Positions 59,315 to 64,000 of a stretch of 64,000 bases of DNA are shown here, in pieces. The notes under the pieces are model-generated. The model did not search any database, was not told where the DNA came from, and saw only the letters and a program-made list of their open reading frames with translations. Origin of the DNA: Streptomyces hygroscopicus subsp. hygroscopicus. GTDB taxonomy: Bacteria; Actinomycetota; Actinomycetes; Streptomycetales; Streptomycetaceae. Both the position numbers and the translations under genes were made by a program. The stretch is from NCBI RefSeq assembly GCF_030269125.1, contig NZ_BSSM01000016.1, positions 62,001 to 126,000 of the forward strand, given 5' to 3'. Numbering within the stretch: the stretch's first letter is position 1; each line of letters begins with the position of its first letter.

Positions 59315-59977
59315 TCACGCGTGCGCGGTCCGCTCGCCGGGCGCCAGGTCGAAGCGCACGTCCACGACCCCCTCGACGGCGCGCACCAGCCGGGCCGCCA
59401 CGGGGACCAGGGAGGTGTCCCGGATCCGGCCGAGCACGGTCACCACGCCGTCCTCCACCCGCAGCTCCACCGCCGAGTCAGGCGGCGGGAAGAGCCGCGC
59501 CACGATCTCCCGCCGTACCTCCTCCTCGATCTCCTGGTCCGCGCGCAGGAAGACCTTGAGCAGATCGGCGCGGCTGACGACGCCCTCCAGCATGCCGGTC
59601 GCGTCCACCACGGGCAGCCGCTTGACCCGGGCACGGGCCATCATCCGGGCGGCCTCGGCCAGGCTCGCGTCCGCGTGGACGGTGACCGCGGGGGAGGTCA
59701 TCAGGTCCCCGGCGGTGATCGCCTCGCCCTTGGCCATGTCGGCGGGGGGCCGCAGCGCCCGGTACTCCTCGGCCGGGTCGTCCCGCAGCTCCTCCTTGGG
59801 CAGCATGTCGGCCTCGGAGACCACGCCGACCACCAGGCCCTCGCCCTCGATCACGGGCAGGGCGCTGACCTGCCAGTCCTGCATCATCTCCACCAGTTCC
59901 TTGAAGGGGGCGCGCCGGCCGACGGCGGCGACGGTCGTCGTCATGACGTCGCTGACGATGTGCGGGGTGCCGTACAT
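59315..59977 (-). CDS. CBS-pair protein with C-terminal BON domain
   Basis: A 220-aa protein: two CBS domains (IVSDVMTTTVAAVGRRAPFK to GVVSEADMLPKEE; AGDLMTSPAVTVHADASLAE to GVVSRADLLKVFLR) followed by a BON domain (EIEEEVRREIVARL, VELRVEDGVVTVLGRI). This CBS-BON layout is common in actinobacterial dormancy regulons (mycobacterial hypoxic response proteins are related). The linker in the middle carries PKEELRDDPAEEY. ATG 59977. Divergent from the next Usp gene, with a DevR-like box between. Confidence 0.93.
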   Translation of the reverse strand: MYGTPHIVSDVMTTTVAAVGRRAPFKELVEMMQDWQVSALPVIEGEGLVVGVVSEADMLPKEELRDDPAEEYRALRPPADMAKGEAITAGDLMTSPAVTVHADASLAEAARMMARARVKRLPVVDATGMLEGVVSRADLLKVFLRADQEIEEEVRREIVARLFPPPDSAVELRVEDGVVTVLGRIRDTSLVPVAARLVRAVEGVVDVRFDLAPGERTAHA

Positions 59978-60141
59978 GGTGACTCCGTGGCTTCTCGACG
60001 TGGCTTCTCGACCTGACTTCTCGAAGCGCTTCGCGACGGGAGTTCCGCTGTCCCCAGCGTGCGCCGGTCGCCGCCGGTCGGCACAGGGGCCTCTCGGCCC
60101 TCGCGCCCGGGGCCGCTTCCCGGGCCCATCGGGCCAGGCCC

Positions 60142-60155
60142 GGGACCAGCGGCCC
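60142..60155. promoter_or_regulatory. DevR-box-like site between CBS-BON and Usp genes
   Basis: GGGACCAGCGGCCC follows the GGGAC-N4-GTCCC pattern with one mismatch. It lies 80 bp before the Usp start at 60235 and 165 bp before the CBS-BON start. Confidence 0.42.
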
Positions 60156-60234
60156 CTGATCGTCTCGCCCGTCGTGCAGGAGTCTGTAATCGTCGCTCCA
60201 GACCGGAGGGGCGACCTTTGCGAGAGGTGGAACC

Positions 60235-61131
60235 ATGACCCGAACCGTCACCGCCGGCCTGGACGGCTCCCCCGAGAGCCGGGCCGCCGTCGAATGGGCG
60301 GCGCGCGAAGCGGCGCTGCGCGACCTGCCGCTGCGGATCCTCCACGTGCGGGAGCCCGAGGCGGGTCTCGACGCCGACGCCGCGGCGGCCGAGGAGTGGG
60401 CCCGCACGGTGCGTGAGTCCGCGGCGGGCCTGCGGCTGCGCCACCCCGCCATCGAGGTCGTCACCGACCAGGTCACCGGCGACCCTGCCGCCGCCCTCGC
60501 CGAGGCGGCCGACGGAGCGGAACTGCTGGCGCTCGGCTCCCGCGGCCTCGGCCGGCTCGGCGGGTTCCTGATCGGCTCGGCCGGGCTGTCCGTCATCGCG
60601 CACACGATGCGTCCGGTGGTGCTGGTCCGAGCGGGTGAACAGGCCGCCGACGAGCACCAGCCGGACCCGTCGGGCGTCCCGTCCGCCGCCACGCCCTTCA
60701 AGCCCGTCGTCCTCGGCCTCGACATCGACGACCCCGAGGGCCCCAGCGAGGCGCTCCTGGAGTTCGCCTTCGACGCCGCCGCGCGCCGCGGCACCGCCCT
60801 GCGCGTGGTGCACGGCTGGACCCCGCCGCCGTACGCCGCGTACGGCATCCCCGCCGACCCGCCGGTCGTGCCCGTCTTCGGCCGCCGGGCGTCCGCCCTG
60901 CTCACCAAGGTGCTGCGGCCCTGGCGGCAGAAGTTCCCGGACGTCGAGGTCAGCGAGGCCAGCCGGGCCGGCAACGCGGCCCCGGTCGTGGTCGACGCCG
61001 CCCGCGACGCCTCCCTGGTGGTCGTCGGACGCCGCATCCGCACCAGCCCGTACGGCGTCCACATCGGCCATGTGACCCAGGCCGTCCTGCACCACGCCGG
61101 GGCGCCCGTGGCCGTCGTCGCGCACGGCTGA
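60235..61131 (+). CDS. Universal stress protein, two domains
   Basis: A 298-aa tandem Usp. Domain 1: VTAGLDGSPESRAAVEWA and LALGSRGLGRLGGFLIGSAG; domain 2 from about 155: VVLGLDIDDPEGPSEALL and VVVGRRIRTSPYGVHIGHVT, where the ATP motif is degenerate. An insert in domain 2 (PPPYAAYGIPADPPVVPVFG) is Pro/Tyr-rich. ATG 60235 after GAGAGGTGG. Next to it is another tandem Usp. Confidence 0.92.
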   Translation: MTRTVTAGLDGSPESRAAVEWAAREAALRDLPLRILHVREPEAGLDADAAAAEEWARTVRESAAGLRLRHPAIEVVTDQVTGDPAAALAEAADGAELLALGSRGLGRLGGFLIGSAGLSVIAHTMRPVVLVRAGEQAADEHQPDPSGVPSAATPFKPVVLGLDIDDPEGPSEALLEFAFDAAARRGTALRVVHGWTPPPYAAYGIPADPPVVPVFGRRASALLTKVLRPWRQKFPDVEVSEASRAGNAAPVVVDAARDASLVVVGRRIRTSPYGVHIGHVTQAVLHHAGAPVAVVAHG

Positions 61132-61273
61132 GGTGCGCGACGGTCCGCCACGTGGCCGAATGAGGCGAGGCCCGTCGCCGAAACCGCCGGTACGGCTCGC
61201 GCGCGCCGGTGAATCCGTCAACGATGGGGTGCGGGCCCGCCTCGTCGACCTCCACTTAGGGAGAGTGAACACG

Positions 61274-62137
61274 ATGGACCTGCCCGTCGTCGTCGGTGTC
61301 GACGGCTCCGAGGAGAGTCTGCGCGCCGTGGACTGGGCCGCCGAGGAGGCCGCACTGCGCGGGGCATCGCTCCGCGTGGTCTACGCCTCGCTCTGGGAGC
61401 GCTACGAGGGCTCCCTCATCGCCCAGGACGTCGGCAAACCGGCCGAGGAGGTGATGGCCGCGGACATCATGGGCGCCGCCGAGCGCCGGGCCCACCTGCG
61501 CCACCCGGAGCTGCGGGTCACCACCGCCGTGCTGGCCGAGGAACCCTCGTTCGGGCTGGTCAACGAGAGCAGCACCGCCCGCGTCGTGGTCCTCGGCTGC
61601 CGGGGCCGCAACGCCGTCACCGAGCTGCTGCTGGGCTCCGTGAGCCTGGCCGTCGCCGCGCACGCCCACTGCCCGGTGATCGTGCTGCGCGGGACCCCCC
61701 GGAACACGGCGGCCCCCGGCCGCGTCGTGCTCGGCGTCGCCGAGAAGGCCGCGGGCTCGGCCGCCGTACGGTTCGCGGCCGAGGAGGCGGCGCTGCGCGG
61801 GACGCCCCTGGAGGCCGTACGGGCCTGGCGGCGCCCGGCGCACGGCGACACCGGACATCCGCTGCTCGCGGGCGGCCCCGTCCACGCGGAGGAGCAGGAG
61901 GCGGCCGAGGCGCTGGAGGACGCCCTGCGGGACGTACCCGAGGGCCTCGACCAGCACCGGCACACCGCCGAGGGACACGCCCGCGACGTCCTCGTCGCCG
62001 CCTCCCAGGACGCCGGACTGCTCGTCGTCGGCGCCCGGCGCCGCAGCGGCCGCTTCGGCCTCCAGCTCGGCCGGGTCGCGCACGGGGTGCTGCACCACGC
62101 GGCCTGCCCGGTGGCCGTCGTACCGGAAACCGACTGA
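61274..62137 (+). CDS. Universal stress protein, two domains
   Basis: A 287-aa tandem Usp closely resembling the one at 57577: both share VVVGVDGS, DWAA and ASLWERYEG in domain 1. Domain 1 has VVLGCRGRNAVTELLLGSVS; domain 2 has VVLGVAEKAAGSAAV and VVGARRRSGRFGLQLGRVAH. ATG 61274 with GGGAGAG. It lies 77 bp before phosphoketolase on the same strand, so the two could be co-transcribed. Confidence 0.92.
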   Translation: MDLPVVVGVDGSEESLRAVDWAAEEAALRGASLRVVYASLWERYEGSLIAQDVGKPAEEVMAADIMGAAERRAHLRHPELRVTTAVLAEEPSFGLVNESSTARVVVLGCRGRNAVTELLLGSVSLAVAAHAHCPVIVLRGTPRNTAAPGRVVLGVAEKAAGSAAVRFAAEEAALRGTPLEAVRAWRRPAHGDTGHPLLAGGPVHAEEQEAAEALEDALRDVPEGLDQHRHTAEGHARDVLVAASQDAGLLVVGARRRSGRFGLQLGRVAHGVLHHAACPVAVVPETD

Positions 62138-62214
62138 CGCCGACCACCACCGACTCTCCGCGAACGACGGCACCCGCCCGACTTCGCCCGAACCCGACGA
62201 CGATCGGAGTCCCC

Positions 62215-64000
62215 ATGACCGAGGCCGCCCCTCAGGAAGCCGCTCTCACCGAGGAGGAGCTGCGCACCCTGGACGCGCACTGGCGCGCCGCCAACTACCT
62301 GGCCGCCGGGCAGATCTATCTCATGGCCAACCCGCTGCTGACCGAGCCGCTGCGCCCCGAGCACATCAAGCCGCGGCTGCTCGGCCACTGGGGCACCTCG
62401 CCAGGACTCAACCTCGTCTACACTCACCTCAACCGCGTGATCAAGGCCCGCGACCTGGACGCGCTGTGCGTCTGGGGGCCCGGACACGGCGGCCCGGCGG
62501 TCCTCGCGGGCTCCTGGCTGGAGGGCAGCTACAGCGAGACGTACCCGGACGTCACCCGGGACGGGGCCGGCATGGGCCGGCTGTTCCGGCAGTTCTCCTT
62601 CCCCGGCGGCGTGCCCAGCCACGTCGCCCCCGAGACGCCCGGCTCCATCCATGAGGGCGGCGAACTCGGCTACTCCCTCGCGCACGCCTACGGCGCCGCC
62701 TTCGACAACCCCGGCCTGCTCGTGACCTGCGTGATCGGCGACGGTGAGGCGGAGACCGGGCCGCTCGCCGCGTCCTGGCACTCCGACAAGTTCCTCGACC
62801 CGGTGCACGACGGGGCGGTGCTGCCCATCCTGCACCTCAACGGCTACAAGATCGCCAACCCGACCGTGCTGTCCCGCCTCCCCGAGGAGGAGCTGGACCA
62901 GCTGCTGCGGGGATACGGCCACGAACCCCTGTACGTCACCGGCGACGACCCCGCCGTCGTGCACCGCGCCCTCGCCGCCGCCCTCGACCAGGCCCTGGAC
63001 CGGATCGCGCTGAAGCAGCGCGCCGCCCGCGAGGAAGGGGCCACCGAGCGGGTGCACTGGCCGATGATCGTGCTGCGCACCCCCAAGGGCTGGACCGGGC
63101 CGGCCGAGGTGGACGGCGTGCCGGTCGAGGGCACCTGGCGGGCCCACCAGGTCCCGTTGCCCGGCGTCCGCGAGAACCCCGCCCACCTGCGGCAGCTGGA
63201 GCAGTGGCTGCGCTCGTACCGGCCCGAGGAACTGTTCGGCCCGGACGGCCGCCCCACCGCCGACGTCCTCGCCTGCGTCCCCGAGGGTGACCGGCGCCTC
63301 GGGACGAACCCGCACGCCAACGGCGGCGTCCTGCTGCGCGACCTGCCGCTGCCGCCGCTCGACACCTTCGCCGTGGCCGTCGACAAGCCGGGCACCGCCC
63401 TGCACGAACCCACCAGGGTCCTCGGCGACCTCCTCGAACAGGTCATGAAGGACACCCGCGAGCGCCGGGACTTCCGCCTCGTCGGCCCGGACGAGACCGC
63501 CTCCAACCGGCTCCAGGCCGTCTTCGACGCCAGCGGCAAGGCATGGCAGGCCCAGGTGCTCCCGGTGGACGAACACCTGGACCGGCAGGGCCGGGTCCTG
63601 GAGATCCTCTCCGAACACCTCTGCCAGGGCTGGCTGGAGGGCTATCTGCTCACCGGCCGGCACGGACTGTTCTCCTGCTACGAGGCGTTCGTGCACATCG
63701 TCGACTCCATGGTCAACCAGCACATCAAGTGGCTCAGGACATCCCGGCGGCTGACCTGGCGGGCGCCCATCGCCTCCCTCAACTACCTGCTCACCTCGCA
63801 CGTGTGGCGCCAGGACCACAACGGGTTCTCCCACCAGGACCCCGGCTTCGTGGACCACGTCCTCAACAAGAGCCCCGAGGTCGTCCGCGTCTATCTGCCG
63901 CCGGACGCCAACACCCTGCTGTCCGTGGCCGACCACGTGCTGCGCAGCCGCGACTACGTCAACGTGGTCGTCGCCGGCAAGCAGCCCTGCTTCGACTGGC
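62215..64000 (+). CDS. xfp: Phosphoketolase (3' end outside window)
   Basis: About 595 of some 790 codons of a xylulose-5-P/fructose-6-P phosphoketolase, a TPP enzyme that splits ketose phosphates to acetyl-phosphate plus an aldose phosphate. Visible: TLDAHWRAANYLAAGQIYL, LLGHWGTSPGLNLVYTHLNR-type N-terminal motif (core GHWGTSPGLN), CVWGPGHGGPA, HEGGELGYSL, the TPP motif GDGEAETGPLA and HLNGYKIANPT, then LTSHVWRQDHNGFSHQDPGF. ATG 62215 after GGAG. In the dormancy cluster it could give ATP via acetate kinase when respiration is limited. Confidence 0.95.
   Translation, partial: MTEAAPQEAALTEEELRTLDAHWRAANYLAAGQIYLMANPLLTEPLRPEHIKPRLLGHWGTSPGLNLVYTHLNRVIKARDLDALCVWGPGHGGPAVLAGSWLEGSYSETYPDVTRDGAGMGRLFRQFSFPGGVPSHVAPETPGSIHEGGELGYSLAHAYGAAFDNPGLLVTCVIGDGEAETGPLAASWHSDKFLDPVHDGAVLPILHLNGYKIANPTVLSRLPEEELDQLLRGYGHEPLYVTGDDPAVVHRALAAALDQALDRIALKQRAAREEGATERVHWPMIVLRTPKGWTGPAEVDGVPVEGTWRAHQVPLPGVRENPAHLRQLEQWLRSYRPEELFGPDGRPTADVLACVPEGDRRLGTNPHANGGVLLRDLPLPPLDTFAVAVDKPGTALHEPTRVLGDLLEQVMKDTRERRDFRLVGPDETASNRLQAVFDASGKAWQAQVLPVDEHLDRQGRVLEILSEHLCQGWLEGYLLTGRHGLFSCYEAFVHIVDSMVNQHIKWLRTSRRLTWRAPIASLNYLLTSHVWRQDHNGFSHQDPGFVDHVLNKSPEVVRVYLPPDANTLLSVADHVLRSRDYVNVVVAGKQPCFDW

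Overview
This window is high-GC actinobacterial chromosome. Strong G/C third-position bias, GTG/TTG starts with GGAGG-type ribosome sites, many ATGA/GTGA stop-start overlaps and families such as DUF5133, DUF2267, DUF1360 and secreted chitosanase all point to Streptomyces or a close relative. I saw no tRNA, rRNA, CRISPR array, insertion sequence or phage gene. The theme is energy metabolism for low-oxygen or resting cells, with stress and secreted-enzyme genes in between.

Region 1 (1-10829), a composite respiratory locus: a formate dehydrogenase alpha subunit (minus strand, 3' end outside the window) is read through an in-frame UGA that must be selenocysteine, with a SECIS-like hairpin 12 nt downstream. 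A plus-strand cytochrome oxidase operon (ctaC, ctaD, small membrane protein, CtaG-like factor, HAD hydrolase) separates it from the minus-strand operon qcrB, fdhB-type 4Fe-4S subunit, NrfD. A TPP enzyme of the pyruvate oxidase type diverges from qcrB. Together they suggest a path formate -> NrfD/quinone -> cytochrome -> O2.

Region 2 (10812-34294), housekeeping, stress and secreted functions: RsbW-like kinase, CsbD, DedA, a small zinc-ribbon protein behind a CRP-type site, aldo/keto reductase, GH46 chitosanase with a palindromic operator, phosphoglucomutase, SGNH lipase, secreted adenosine deaminase, maltokinase-cap protein, M1 peptidase, GH25 lysozyme, GRAM-like and MOSC proteins, FUSC transporter, a FAD monooxygenase/TetR pair with phased operators, a 19-residue hydrophobic peptide, an AI-2E exporter, DUF2267 and DUF1360 proteins and an MgtC-family pseudogene.

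Region 3 (34521-48969), a complete high-affinity (group 1h/'group 5') [NiFe]-hydrogenase locus. Plus strand: hypX, endopeptidase, hypB, hypF, hypC, hypD, hypE. Minus strand, convergent: a 516-aa protein of unknown function, small and large subunits, NifU-like protein, DUF5947 protein, two small proteins, hypA. The two operons meet in one strong hairpin. Such enzymes scavenge atmospheric H2 in aerobic, non-growing actinobacteria.

Region 4 (49270-64000), envelope genes and a dormancy module: a Gly/Pro-rich membrane protein, an LAxTG surface protein, SRPBCC protein, beta-lactamase-like hydrolase and a two-gene permease; then four universal stress proteins, two CBS proteins, a DevR/OsdR-type response regulator and the start of a phosphoketolase. 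GGGAC/GGGCC inverted repeats resembling DevR boxes lie in front of several of these genes and of the hydrogenase operon. The working hypothesis is a persistence island in which H2, formate and acetyl-phosphate metabolism support cells under hypoxia or starvation.
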